Shown here: one piece after another, positions 24,437-32,701 of the stretch
Layout of the letters: the number at the start of each line of letters is the position of its first letter
Numbering within the stretch: position 1 is the stretch's first letter
From: JAWLHA01 sp041690535
GTDB taxonomy: Bacteria; Pseudomonadota; Gammaproteobacteria; Thiohalomonadales; Thiohalomonadaceae
Direction of reading: 5' to 3'
Length of the DNA stretch: 57,015 nt
Assembly (NCBI GenBank): GCA_041690535.1
Contig: JAWLHA010000026.1
Span: forward strand, 1 to 57,015
Translations under genes and position numbers: made by a program
Notes under the pieces: model-generated
Seen by the model: the letters and a program-made list of their open reading frames with translations, nothing else
Database searches by the model: none
Told to the model about the DNA's origin: nothing

Positions 24437-24766
24437 TCAGGTACAGCGGTGGGGGAGCAGGGCCTCGACCTCCGCCTCGACGGCGGGGCCGACCCAGGCC
24501 TCCAGGGTGGCGAGCAGCGTCGCCATCACCCCGGCGTCGTCGGTGTAGCCGGCGAAGGGGATGAAGTCAGGGATGGCGTCTACCGGGCTGATGAAGTACG
24601 CCAGCGCGGAGACGATCGCCACCTTGGCCCACAGCGGCACTTCTGGGTCCTTCAGCAGGCAATAGAGGGTCAGGGCCTTGCGCAGCACCTCGCAGCCGGC
24701 AGAGGCCGGCAGGTTGGCGACCTTGGCCCAGAACCCGCCCTCGTCGAAGTCGTCGGACTGGCTCAT
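24437..24766 (-). CDS. YkvA family protein (DUF1232)
   Basis: A 109-residue protein. The DUF1232 core is clear: WAKVAIVSALAYFISPVDAI followed by PDFIPFAGYTDDAGVMATLL. The family has one or two hydrophobic helices and an unknown role. Its start codon overlaps the stop of the preceding gene (ATGA), so the two are translationally coupled. Confidence 0.88.
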   Translation of the reverse strand: MSQSDDFDEGGFWAKVANLPASAGCEVLRKALTLYCLLKDPEVPLWAKVAIVSALAYFISPVDAIPDFIPFAGYTDDAGVMATLLATLEAWVGPAVEAEVEALLPHRCT

Positions 24767-25125
24767 GGGTCCAGGTTCGCCTCCAGATTGCGCCGGGCGG
24801 CGCCGTTCACCCAGCGGGAGTCGGCGTAGACGCCCAATCCGAAGTCGTTGTTGGCCAGGTAGATGCCATAGAAGTAGTGACCGTGGCGCTGCACGGCCTC
24901 CCACGGCACATCGGCGAGGCGGTAGGGCAGGCCCGCGTCGGACAGGTCCCGCGACTCGTCGCCGGGCTCGGCAACAAGGATGTAGCCGTGGGCATCCGGC
25001 TCGTACTGCCCGCCGTATTCGCTGTAGGCGGCAATGAGGTTTTGAATGGCTTCGGTGACGAGGACGTGGAGGTCGGCCGGCAGGGCGGCCTTCTGGACGT
25101 CCTCCTGGGACTTGATGACTTTCAT
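24763..25125 (-). CDS. Hypothetical island protein, 120 residues
   Basis: Not recognised. The start MKVIKSQEDVQKAALPADLH follows a GGAG site. It continues with a helix VLVTEAIQNLIAAYSEYGGQ and a strand-rich middle YILVAEPGDE, HGHYFYGIYLANNDFGLGVY. The last codons overlap the YkvA start by 4 bp. Segments such as YEPDAHGYILVAEPGD suggest a small single-domain cytoplasmic protein. Confidence 0.7.
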   Translation of the reverse strand: MKVIKSQEDVQKAALPADLHVLVTEAIQNLIAAYSEYGGQYEPDAHGYILVAEPGDESRDLSDAGLPYRLADVPWEAVQRHGHYFYGIYLANNDFGLGVYADSRWVNGAARRNLEANLDP

Positions 25126-25140
25126 GGTGGCTCTCCTCAA

Positions 25141-25178
25141 ACGAAAAACGCCCATCGACCGGCGAAGGCCGATGGGCG
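25141..25178 (-). terminator. Intrinsic terminator after the LRAT gene
   Basis: On the minus strand CGCCCATCG pairs with CGATGGGCG (25149-25178) and is followed by TTTTTCGTTT. It separates the LRAT gene from the two genes downstream. Confidence 0.8.
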
Positions 25179-25254
25179 CGTGTGGATAGGGTGAAAAGGA
25201 GTGGGGCGGCCGGACCGCCGCCCGTTTCAGACAGAACCTGGCAGGACGCTGGAC

Positions 25255-25977
25255 CTAGCGGCTCGTGTTCGCCAGCGGGGGAACGCCGTCGTCAAAAAGG
25301 AGGTGACCCAGGCCCTTGAGCAGCGCTTGGGCTTGGCGGGATTCGCTGACGCCGGTCTTGCACCAGATCGCGAAGTGCTCGCAGTTGTTGCTATGCCACG
25401 AGTACTCATCCTCCCCGAGGCGGGATCGGGCGCGCTCGACCGTTTCCTCCGGTGAATGGAGTCGGTAGTCAGAGCGGCGTCCTGCGGCCAAGCTCTCCAG
25501 CAGCAACTCGATGCTCTGGCGGGGAGCGAGAGACGGTTCCAGCGGCACCGTCTGTGGCTCACCGGGGCGGTCCGGAAACACCAGTACGGCGAAGTGCCCC
25601 TCCCCGCGCAGGAACCGCGCGAAGGAGGTCTCCTGGATGGTGTTGGAACCGTCTACGTCGCTCTCCTCCGAGGTGTAGTGGATGACGGTCCCGGCGCCTG
25701 CGTAGACACCGTAGTGGGTGTAGAGGTCACGGTCGACGGCGACGATATCGCCGTACTCCAGACCGGCGGCCTGCTTCAGCGCGGCCTTGTCCACCCGGTC
25801 GTCGACTGGATCCAGCATGCGCAGGAAGGAATCGCCGAACACGTCCCTTTTCACCGCGTGATCGAAGCAGTCCTCCGGCGGCGTACCGGTCAGGCGGTCG
25901 ATGGCGTCCAGCGTCTTGTTGACGGGGGTGGTGACGATCTCGATGGCCGTGATCATGAACCTATCGAAGAGCGACAT
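25255..25977 (-). CDS. LRAT/NlpC-P60-like acyltransferase-domain protein
   Basis: A 240-residue protein. It has the lecithin retinol acyltransferase-like catalytic set: His88 in LYTHYGVYAGAGTVIHYTSE, a second His at 100, and Cys199 in the motif NNCEHFAIWCKTG. A short N-terminal helix (MITAIEIVTTPVNKTLDAID) could touch membrane. Bacterial LRAT-domain proteins are predicted lipid or thioester-chemistry enzymes and sometimes effectors; the substrate here is unknown. A GGAGG site precedes the ATG. Confidence 0.85.
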   Translation of the reverse strand: MSLFDRFMITAIEIVTTPVNKTLDAIDRLTGTPPEDCFDHAVKRDVFGDSFLRMLDPVDDRVDKAALKQAAGLEYGDIVAVDRDLYTHYGVYAGAGTVIHYTSEESDVDGSNTIQETSFARFLRGEGHFAVLVFPDRPGEPQTVPLEPSLAPRQSIELLLESLAAGRRSDYRLHSPEETVERARSRLGEDEYSWHSNNCEHFAIWCKTGVSESRQAQALLKGLGHLLFDDGVPPLANTSR

Positions 25978-26123
25978 AGGGACCTCCGAGCGTGTCACCG
26001 GGGGGCGAGTAAGGGCGCGAACAAGCCGCGCCCGACGGAATGGGGAACAAACTCCTCATCGGGGTACCTCCAAGAGCTAAGGAATTAGGTAGGCCGATCC
26101 CGGGCAAGAATCGGGATTGGCAA

Positions 26124-26561
26124 TCAGGGGCAGGGAGCGGGTTCGACCAAACCGCCGGCCTCGGGGCTGGTCAGGACCCATTGCAGGTCCGGGTACTTGA
26201 AAAGAAGGTCGTCGGGCACGAGGATGATCGCGCCCTCGTCGTCGCTGAGCAGGAGCAGGGCCTCGATCACCCCGCGATCGGCATGGTGGCAAACCCACTC
26301 GAACGGTCGTGTAAACTGGCGATCGCCGACCTTGCGCTCGTCCCATAGATCAGACAAGAGCCCGCGGGGGCCGACGAAGGCGTAATCCGGTCCGGCGACA
26401 TCATCGCCGTCCTCGACGACGTACAGTGTCGCTGTGGCATCGGGCCAGTCGCTGGGCGACGGCGGTTCCGGGTTGAGTTCAAGGAGTCGGCAGGCGGCAA
26501 GGCCGCGCACGGCAGGATCGGGGACCTTCTCCAGGTCCGAAGGTTCGTGGATGGAAACCAT
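26124..26561 (-). CDS. Hypothetical island protein, 145 residues
   Basis: Not recognised. The start is ATG at 26561 (MVSIHEPSDLEKVPDPAVRG), 11 bp after the radC-like stop, consistent with co-transcription. It has an acidic composition, a YVVEDGDDVAGPDYAFVGPR strand region and the late segment RPFEWVCHHADRGVIEALLL with Cys-His-His. No membrane segment was seen. Confidence 0.65.
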   Translation of the reverse strand: MVSIHEPSDLEKVPDPAVRGLAACRLLELNPEPPSPSDWPDATATLYVVEDGDDVAGPDYAFVGPRGLLSDLWDERKVGDRQFTRPFEWVCHHADRGVIEALLLLSDDEGAIILVPDDLLFKYPDLQWVLTSPEAGGLVEPAPCP

Positions 26562-26572
26562 CGCTGTACCCT

Positions 26573-27067
26573 CTAGACCCAACCACGCTCGGCCAGCGAC
26601 ACGGCCTCGCAGCCGCCGACCACCAAGTGGTCGAGCACGCGGACGTCCACCAACTTGAGCGCCTCGACCAGCCGCTCGGTGATGCGCCGGTCGGCGGTGG
26701 AGGGCTCCGGGACGCCGGAGGGGTGGTTGTGGGCCAGGATGACTGCCGCCGCGTTGTGGCGCAGGGCGGCCTTGACGACCTCCCTCGGGTGGACCGTGGC
26801 GCCGTCGATGGTGCCCTGGAACAGCTCCTCGCAGGCGATCACCCGGTGGCGGTTGTCCGCGAAGACGACGACGAACACCTCGCGCTCCCGGCAGGACAGG
26901 AGCGGGATGAGGTACTGGCGGGACAGGTCTGGACTCGTGAGCGGTTGGCCCCGGTCGAAGTGGCGCCGGGCGATATCAGTGGCCAAGGCGAGAGCGGCCT
27001 CCTCGTCGAAAGGCGCGGATGCGATGTAGTGGCCGGGGTCTTCGGCCTGAAAGGGGGAAGGTAGCAT
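26573..27067 (-). CDS. RadC/JAB-domain metalloprotease-like protein
   Basis: A 164-residue protein of the RadC family. The JAMM-type metal motif is complete: E at CEELFQGTIDGATVHPRE, and then LAHNHPSGVPEPSTADRRIT (HxH...D). It lacks the N-terminal helix-hairpin-helix of chromosomal RadC and is shorter, as is typical of copies on integrative elements. GAGGAGATCGCA precedes the ATG. The role is unknown; it is a common island marker. Confidence 0.92.
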   Translation of the reverse strand: MLPSPFQAEDPGHYIASAPFDEEAALALATDIARRHFDRGQPLTSPDLSRQYLIPLLSCREREVFVVVFADNRHRVIACEELFQGTIDGATVHPREVVKAALRHNAAAVILAHNHPSGVPEPSTADRRITERLVEALKLVDVRVLDHLVVGGCEAVSLAERGWV

Positions 27068-27337
27068 TGCGATCTCCTCTGTGGTGCGCTGATGACAGCT
27101 GGAACACAACGGGGCGGCAGGAGCCCCCCGACTCACAGAGGTAATATGTCTTCGAGAACTGCCTTGGCACGGCCGTGGCCGGCGAAAACGCGCTGCGAGA
27201 GCCCGTAGTGCAAACGGGTGTCGTCAGCTCCCCACCGACAGACTTTCACAGCAGCTAATTTGCTAACTGGTACCGCTACCTTGCCCCACCGCCCTAGGCG
27301 TGTCCTTTGAACGCGTCTGCAATGACGGGGGAGGCCG

Positions 27338-27631
27338 TCACTGTAGGCGAAGCCGGTACTTCAGGGCGATCCCAGCCTCGTCTTGCATTCGATTGCATTC
27401 GGCCGCGTTCAGACGGTAGAACGCATCCCGAGACAACCGGCCCTGATAATGAGCCTCAAACATACCATCCACGCGGCATAGCAGCGGTCTAGTGTCATAT
27501 ATCGTGCATGCTCTGCCGCTGGCATCGAAGAATCGGCAGCAACCATCGCCACGATCAAGCCATATGGTGAGATCGGAACGGTGGACGTGTCGGCAACACT
27601 CGCCACAGCCTGAGCACGGGAAAGCCATCAA
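27338..27631 (-). CDS. YkgJ-family cysteine-cluster protein
   Basis: A 97-residue protein. The N-terminus MMAFPCSGCGECCRHVHRSD and further cysteines at 31, 32, 42, 52 and 79 form the YkgJ zinc- or iron-binding cluster pattern (CxxCxxCC...C). The family may bind a metal or Fe-S cluster. The start overlaps the stop of the 478-residue gene by 4 bp, so it is translationally coupled to that gene and is the last gene of the WYL/TerB operon. Confidence 0.88.
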   Translation of the reverse strand: MMAFPCSGCGECCRHVHRSDLTIWLDRGDGCCRFFDASGRACTIYDTRPLLCRVDGMFEAHYQGRLSRDAFYRLNAAECNRMQDEAGIALKYRLRLQ

Positions 27632-29064
27632 AATACGAAATCCGCATCAGAATCACGCATGAAGTCATCGAACTCTGCGAAGTTCTTGAACGGCAGCCCC
27701 GTTTCGAAGGACTCGCAGATGGTGTTGAGCTGCGCTGTGAAGGCATCAGGATCCCATTCCAGCAGAGCGCTTTCCATTCCCGAAAAGGCCCGCTTGAACA
27801 TCTCCTCCTGACTCCTTAGATACTCATTGATGAGTGCTTCCAGTTCCTCGCGGTGGCGCTGCATCATCGGTATTGCTTGCAAGCAGATCGCTTCAACCTC
27901 TGCTCGGCGCTGTTTGGCCATTTTGACTTCCTGGGTATCTCCCAGACTGATGATGCCAGCCTTGTACAAGATGCTTCCGACGAAGTAACCCACTGTTGAG
28001 CCGACGAGTGCCCCAACGACCGGGATGGGGATCACGGCTTGTCCCACCGCGCCATAGTAAAAGGCCGATGAGCCCGTGATAGCGGTATGGCTGATTTCGT
28101 CGAGCATTTGCTCTGACTCGATTTCGCCCCTCAGATATTTGCCGATCGACTGAGCGCTTTGGACTACCCCCGCGGCGACTGCAGCGTGTGCGTTGTATTT
28201 CGCGACAGCACCGAGCCCTGCCCGTTGAAATCCGTGCCCAAGGCCTTTTGTAAGAGCTGACGTCGCATAGCCGGTCGCGAAGCCCTTTGCAGTGTCGACC
28301 GTGATCTCGGCAATCACGGCGCCAATTTCCCCCTCCCTGTTGATCAACTTGTGAATACCTCTAGCGGCAGACATACCACCAGCTAGGCCACCGCCGATGT
28401 ATCCCCCCTGCATACCAGCTCCGTGCATCTCGGTGGCGAGTGCGGACATCGAGTGCTTAGTCGCCACGCGCCCGGAGTTCACGGCGGCATCGACCGCTTC
28501 CTCGCGGGTCGTTCCCCCGGAGGTGACTTTCCCATGGCTAAGCTCCTCCTTGATATGGGGCTTGGCTTGTCGATAATCGTCAGCCTTCAGTGTGCCGGTG
28601 GCAATGCGCTTGTCAGCAAGCTCCTTAGCTCGCTCCCCTTGCCCCTTCGGAACCAACCGATCCATTCCATCGTATTTCGGTTCGGAGACCTGGAAAAGGC
28701 TACGTCCCGCGGTTTTGCACGATTTCGCCTGCACTTCTTTCAAAACCGTCTTTCCCCGCGAAATAAGGATGTCCGCATCGGCGGTCTGCATTCCCTCCAG
28801 AGATGCTGTTGCGGTCGCGCGAACTTGTGCACCCTGTGTCGCGGCAGCCCGGTTGAACTTCATCACCTCAAGTGCTTCGAACATCCTTCCTTGGGTAATC
28901 TCGGGGTCAACATTCTTCCACTGAACACCAAGTTTCCTGATTTCGCCTGCTCCCTTGAAGACCTCCAGCGTGGCATTGGTCAAATTGCTTGTGCTGGTGT
29001 CTGCGTATACGCCCGAGAAAAAGTCGAAATTCACCTCTTGCGATTTAGTTTCCCGCTGGCCCAT
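27628..29064 (-). CDS. Putative nuclease-plus-membrane-insertion protein, 478 residues
   Basis: Not a recognised family. Residues about 58-140 look like a restriction-endonuclease fold: ADADILISRGKTVLKEVQAK gives Asp98, Glu110, Gln112 and Lys114 in a D-(13)-QxK arrangement, then SEPKYDGMDRLVPKGQGERA. Residues about 210-310 are Ala/Gly-rich (GGYIGGGLAGGMSAARGIHK), and residues 330-372 are hydrophobic (VIPIPVVGALVGSTVGYFVG), suggesting membrane insertion. The C-terminus is helical and charged. The nuclease role is an inference from the motif pattern. It starts after a terminator-like hairpin and is coupled to the YkgJ gene. Confidence 0.75.
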   Translation of the reverse strand: MGQRETKSQEVNFDFFSGVYADTSTSNLTNATLEVFKGAGEIRKLGVQWKNVDPEITQGRMFEALEVMKFNRAAATQGAQVRATATASLEGMQTADADILISRGKTVLKEVQAKSCKTAGRSLFQVSEPKYDGMDRLVPKGQGERAKELADKRIATGTLKADDYRQAKPHIKEELSHGKVTSGGTTREEAVDAAVNSGRVATKHSMSALATEMHGAGMQGGYIGGGLAGGMSAARGIHKLINREGEIGAVIAEITVDTAKGFATGYATSALTKGLGHGFQRAGLGAVAKYNAHAAVAAGVVQSAQSIGKYLRGEIESEQMLDEISHTAITGSSAFYYGAVGQAVIPIPVVGALVGSTVGYFVGSILYKAGIISLGDTQEVKMAKQRRAEVEAICLQAIPMMQRHREELEALINEYLRSQEEMFKRAFSGMESALLEWDPDAFTAQLNTICESFETGLPFKNFAEFDDFMRDSDADFVF

Positions 29065-29078
29065 ATTCTAATCCTCGG

Positions 29079-29107
29079 CAAAAAAAAGGGGGAGAAATGG
29101 CTCCCCC
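29079..29107 (-). terminator. Hairpin with T-run inside the WYL/TerB operon
   Basis: On the minus strand GGGGGAG pairs with CTCCCCC and is followed by TTTTTTTT. It lies between the glycine-zipper gene (stop at 29126) and the 478-residue gene (start at 29064). It may lower expression of the last two genes or end a first transcript. Confidence 0.7.
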
Positions 29108-29125
29108 CGGAACTGCTGAATAGCA

Positions 29126-30121
29126 CTACATACTCGCGAGTACGCGTCGCGACTCTTCCAACGCACGCCTCGACTCGTTTGCAACCGCCCCGTTTTCAGT
29201 AATGAGCGGTGCTTCCATCACGTTTTTCAGCGTCTTGGCGAGCATCGCCGTCATCATGACGCCCTTTCGCTCGGCCTCGGAGAACGTGGAGTAATCCGTC
29301 GAATTCGCTACAAGCCGCTCCAAGTCGGCGAACAGCTTGACGAAGGCCCTGTTCAGCGCTAGCAACGCCGAGTCAACTTGTTGCGCGCGCAAACCGATTG
29401 CCTTCGCAACGCGGGTGGCAGTCTTCATCTGTTCCGCAGCGGCTTTAGCTTGCGTTAGATTGGTGTAGGCATTTTCCTTTGCCGCCTCGGCTTTCGACGC
29501 TAGTATCATTCCGCCAACCGCAAGCACGGGACCCGCGACGATTCCTCCAAGGACTGCTGTTCCTCCCGCAACGCCCATGCCTCCGGTAGCGAGACTACCT
29601 CCCCCCAACCAGGCCAGGGTCGCGTTCGTCGCGGCAGCCCCACCGAGGGTCCCAATAGCCGTACCGGTGGATGCCGTAGCCAGCGCGCCAACCCCCCCAT
29701 ACGCCGCAAGACCAGCCAGCCCTCCGGCGCCAATAGCTCCTGCGCCGCCGACAGCGACGTCCTGCATGCTCATGCCGGCTTTTTCGATCGCAAGCACGTC
29801 GGACTTGGACACCGTCAGTGAGTTGTCCTTAAGAAGGTCGTCATCGCGGAAATCAACATTCTTGATTTTGGAGAACACGTCGACGAACGGAAGAATGCTG
29901 TCTCTATAGAGATGGAGCTTAGTTTGACCGAGGTCTTCCAACGCCGATTGTGTGCCTTCTCGGCTTGCTTCGAGCTTCTCCTCAGCTCCCGAGTAGATTT
30001 CGGCGGCTTCGTCGTTGACCGAGGACGCCTCGTCGAAGTCGGATTTAGCGTCGAACCCTTTCTTGACGCCGTATCCCCCGGCAATGATTGCGGCACCAGC
30101 CAAAAGTAATGGTAGTGGCAT
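29126..30121 (-). CDS. Glycine-zipper membrane protein, 331 residues
   Basis: The N-terminal hydrophobic helix is MPLPLLLAGAAIIAGGYGVK. It is followed by a charged coiled-coil-like region (residues 25-75), a Gly/Ala-rich domain at about 120-208 (GGAGAIGAGGLAGLAAYGG, NATLAWLGGGSLATGGMG, GGIVAGPVLAVGGMILASK), and a second helical arm (KAEAAKENAYTNLTQAKAAA and on). This looks like an apolipoprotein- or pore-type membrane protein. The start is the ATG at 30121, with GGAGG 7 bp upstream and 2 bp after the TerB stop. Membrane disruption as effector is an inference. Confidence 0.82.
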   Translation of the reverse strand: MPLPLLLAGAAIIAGGYGVKKGFDAKSDFDEASSVNDEAAEIYSGAEEKLEASREGTQSALEDLGQTKLHLYRDSILPFVDVFSKIKNVDFRDDDLLKDNSLTVSKSDVLAIEKAGMSMQDVAVGGAGAIGAGGLAGLAAYGGVGALATASTGTAIGTLGGAAATNATLAWLGGGSLATGGMGVAGGTAVLGGIVAGPVLAVGGMILASKAEAAKENAYTNLTQAKAAAEQMKTATRVAKAIGLRAQQVDSALLALNRAFVKLFADLERLVANSTDYSTFSEAERKGVMMTAMLAKTLKNVMEAPLITENGAVANESRRALEESRRVLASM

Positions 30122-30123
30122 GA

Positions 30124-30513
30124 TCACGCCTCCATGAATTGTGCGGCTTCACGAACCAGCAGAAGCTGACGTTCTACCCAGCCTTCCATATCGGCCAGTT
30201 CGAATTCGGAGATGTCGAGAGCCGCTGCGATCTCGGCAATCAGCTTTTTCTCGCTTTCGTGATAGTCGTCGTCAGCATGGGCGATACCTAAGAGTTCCAG
30301 AAGAAGCGAAGCTCGGACGCGCTTGCTTTCGAATGCGGTCGAAAGATCGTTCCGGTCAATGGAGGCCGGTTCGACATTCGGCTCCATTTGGGTGCGTAGA
30401 GTGGCAAGAAACTCCTCCTCCTTCTTGGAAAGAGTGTCATCCGCTGAAGCAACTTCATGAGCAAGTGCCAAGAGGGCGCCTTGTTGACGAGCATCAAGAT
30501 TTCCTACGAACAT
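30124..30513 (-). CDS. TerB-like protein
   Basis: A 129-residue all-helical protein. Two pseudo-repeats with acidic metal-site clusters are visible: AHEVASADDTLSKKEEEFLA and GIAHADDDYHESEKKLIAEI, the TerB/DjlA hallmark. TerB modules occur in membrane-associated stress and phage-response complexes (family knowledge). A GGAG site precedes the ATG at 30513; a longer reading frame upstream belongs to the overlapping WYL gene region and was not chosen. Only 2 bp separate it from the glycine-zipper gene. Confidence 0.88.
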   Translation of the reverse strand: MFVGNLDARQQGALLALAHEVASADDTLSKKEEEFLATLRTQMEPNVEPASIDRNDLSTAFESKRVRASLLLELLGIAHADDDYHESEKKLIAEIAAALDISEFELADMEGWVERQLLLVREAAQFMEA

Positions 30514-30539
30514 ACAGTGCTTCTCCTTTTTTTGGTTCA

Positions 30540-31466
30540 TCATTGGTGGGTATAAGGCGAACAACTCTGAAAGCGATGCAGGTACGCCTGAATCGATTCG
30601 ATAACCAGCGATTGCCATGCGGCTGGCTTTTCGAGCGTCAAATGGGGTATCCAGTAGCGTACTACCGGAAGGATTTGGTTCTCGTGGCCGACCTCGGCGG
30701 AGACGATCAGCGCACCATCTTCAAGTTCATTGAGAATGCGTTGATTAGGGAGTAGCGGACGTCGTATGAAGTAGGGCGCGACTTCGGAATCGACCCGAAT
30801 CTTGACCGTCGTACGTGTCTCGCCCAGCCAGACTCCCTCCTGCTCTGTCACGATTCTTTCTACATCCGGATCGGGGGTATACGTAGCCTGCTGAACGTGA
30901 AGGCCGGTCAGCTTGGCGAAGCAGAAGGTCTTGAGCTTTCCCCGATGGCTGGCGGCGAGATACCAGATTCCTTTGTTGTTGAGTAGCTTGTACGGCTTGG
31001 CGTCCTGATACGCCTTGGTTTCGCCGTGGGATGTGTAGTGGAACGTGAGCAGTCGGCGGTCGATGATGGCCTTCTGGAGGTCCCTGAAGCGGGGCGCCTT
31101 GGTGTGGAGATCCTCGTAGTGATGGCCTCGCACAAGCATCGTGTCGCGGGCGGCAAGAAGTCCTGGCAGGTCGTGGCCGGAAAGCGACGGGAACAGGGCA
31201 TCGATGCCGCTCAAAGACGCAAAGGTGGAGAGTTCCTTGGTCGAGAGGCGACCCAAAGCTGACGGGGTCAGACGGTAACGGCCTTCAACGACCTCCAGCG
31301 GGAGGTGCGCGCTCAGGCGCTGCAAGTCGCGCTGTACGGTCCGCAGACTGACGTCGAATTCCCGCGCCAGTGCCGGCAGCTCCAGTGCCTGTCCCTCATT
31401 GAGTTTGATCAGTAGGCGGATCAGGCGCTCCGCCAAGCGATCGTGTGCTCCTGGCTGTTTTCCCAT
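30540..31466 (-). CDS. WYL-domain transcriptional regulator
   Basis: A 308-residue regulator. The N-terminal winged helix-turn-helix is LARLIKLNEGQ-like: ALELPALAREFDVSLRTVQR, with recognition helix SLRTVQRDLQRL. The WYL domain holds GIWYLAASHRGKLKTF (W168-Y169-L170). The C-terminal WCX-type extension includes IRRPLLPNQRILNELEDG. It is the first gene of the cargo operon, 26 bp before TerB. WYL regulators of the BrxR/CapW type repress defence operons until infection (family knowledge), which is the main argument for a defence role here. Confidence 0.92.
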   Translation of the reverse strand: MGKQPGAHDRLAERLIRLLIKLNEGQALELPALAREFDVSLRTVQRDLQRLSAHLPLEVVEGRYRLTPSALGRLSTKELSTFASLSGIDALFPSLSGHDLPGLLAARDTMLVRGHHYEDLHTKAPRFRDLQKAIIDRRLLTFHYTSHGETKAYQDAKPYKLLNNKGIWYLAASHRGKLKTFCFAKLTGLHVQQATYTPDPDVERIVTEQEGVWLGETRTTVKIRVDSEVAPYFIRRPLLPNQRILNELEDGALIVSAEVGHENQILPVVRYWIPHLTLEKPAAWQSLVIESIQAYLHRFQSCSPYTHQ

Positions 31467-31603
31467 CGTTTTCTTGTTGTATCCAAATCCCTCAACCCGA
31501 TTAGGGACGAACTGACAGTCTAACCGGTTCCAGAAGAAAAGAGCTACCGCGGCAAACACCCCGATGCGGTCACCGCGCAGCCCGCACCGGGGGCCGTGGT
31601 CAC

Positions 31604-32176
31604 TCACTCCAGCAGTTGTGCTTCCACGTAGAACAGCCCCTTGGCCTTGTCCTGCCACTTGACGAAGTACTGCACGCCGTCTTCGCCCGCGGTGGTGATC
31701 AGGGTGCCCGAACAGGAGCGGATCTCCGTCTCGGGGTTGTAGCCCTGCTCCCTGGCGTTGTTGACGCTGACGAACTGGATCCCGGCCTCTTTCACCCCCG
31801 GCATGTCCGAGATGATGTTGCCGACCGTGGCGGTGGCCTCGGCGCTGCCGCAGGCTGGCAGGGTGGCGAGAGCGGCACCCTGGAAAGACAGCAGGGTCCA
31901 TAGACCGCCGACGCCCGCCAGCGCCGCAGTCTTTCCACTGCGGCCTCCCGCCAGTACCGGATACTCTTCGGCTCTTGCGATCAGCTTGCTCCGCTGGAGT
32001 AGGTAGGCGGGAAAGGCGACGATCCATAAGATCAGCGTCGCCACGGCCCAGGCGCCGGCAGATAGGTTGAAAAAGCCGCCTTGTCCCGGCACCTTCCCGA
32101 TCCGGTGGCCGGTGGCGTCCCAGTAGACCCAGACCGCCGTGGCGGCGATCACCATCACTACGATTGCGTTCGACAC
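31604..32176 (-). CDS. Two-TM membrane protein of unknown function
   Basis: A 190-residue protein. The start is GTG at 32176 after GGAGAG (reading MSNAIVVMVIAATAVWVYWD). Two hydrophobic helices are visible (residues 3-18 and about 42-60: AGAWAVATLILWIVAFPAYL). A later hydrophobic segment (ALAGVGGLWTLLSFQGAALA) ends in a Cys and precedes a soluble C-terminal domain (VGNIISDMPGVKEAGIQFVS, then GTLITTAGEDGVQYFVKW) that resembles small secreted or pilin-like domains. Function unknown. It lies upstream of the WYL gene on the same strand. Confidence 0.75.
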   Translation of the reverse strand: MSNAIVVMVIAATAVWVYWDATGHRIGKVPGQGGFFNLSAGAWAVATLILWIVAFPAYLLQRSKLIARAEEYPVLAGGRSGKTAALAGVGGLWTLLSFQGAALATLPACGSAEATATVGNIISDMPGVKEAGIQFVSVNNAREQGYNPETEIRSCSGTLITTAGEDGVQYFVKWQDKAKGLFYVEAQLLE

Positions 32177-32573
32177 GTATCTTCTCTCCCTTCGATTGTT
32201 GTTAGCGCGTCGCGGACAGCTCGGGGGCCTATGGCGCCGATGGCTCGGCCGATCTGCCAGGATCTGTCGCCCGGAGCTAAGCCGAGCGGCGCATCGTCCG
32301 CGACGAAAGGGGAGGCTACCGGAAGGGTGCGACAGGTTGTGTCGTTTCGGGCCGATGAGGTACCCGTGGGGTGAATGGTGTTGGAACAAGGCACTGTAAC
32401 TTGGCCGATCCCCGTCCAACACAGCAAAGCGGGAGTGCCCTCCTCGGACACCGGTTAGGTCGGACTTCGTTTGCCGCCTCTCCGCGGCGATTCGCGCCGG
32501 GTAATCGCGCCGGGCGACCCGGCCCTCACCCACATCGATGAGCGGCTTTGGAAAGGCTCCCTGCGCGCGCTTC

Positions 32574-32609
32574 AAAAAAGAAGCCCGAGCCCCCGGAGGG
32601 GCTCGGACG
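32574..32609 (-). terminator. Intrinsic terminator after the DUF927 gene
   Basis: On the minus strand CCGAGCCCC-TCCG-GGGGCTCGG is followed by GCTTCTTTTTTG. It lies about 90 bp after the DUF927 stop at 32702. About 400 bp (32177-32573) between it and the membrane-protein gene contain no recognisable gene. Confidence 0.88.
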
Positions 32610-32701
32610 CGCGTAACGATGTGCTGCCGCGGAGAAACAGCAGCTGCTGCGGCCGGACCTGGGTCGAATGCGGCGGCGGTCCAGCCGCTCCAGCCCCGGT
32701 C

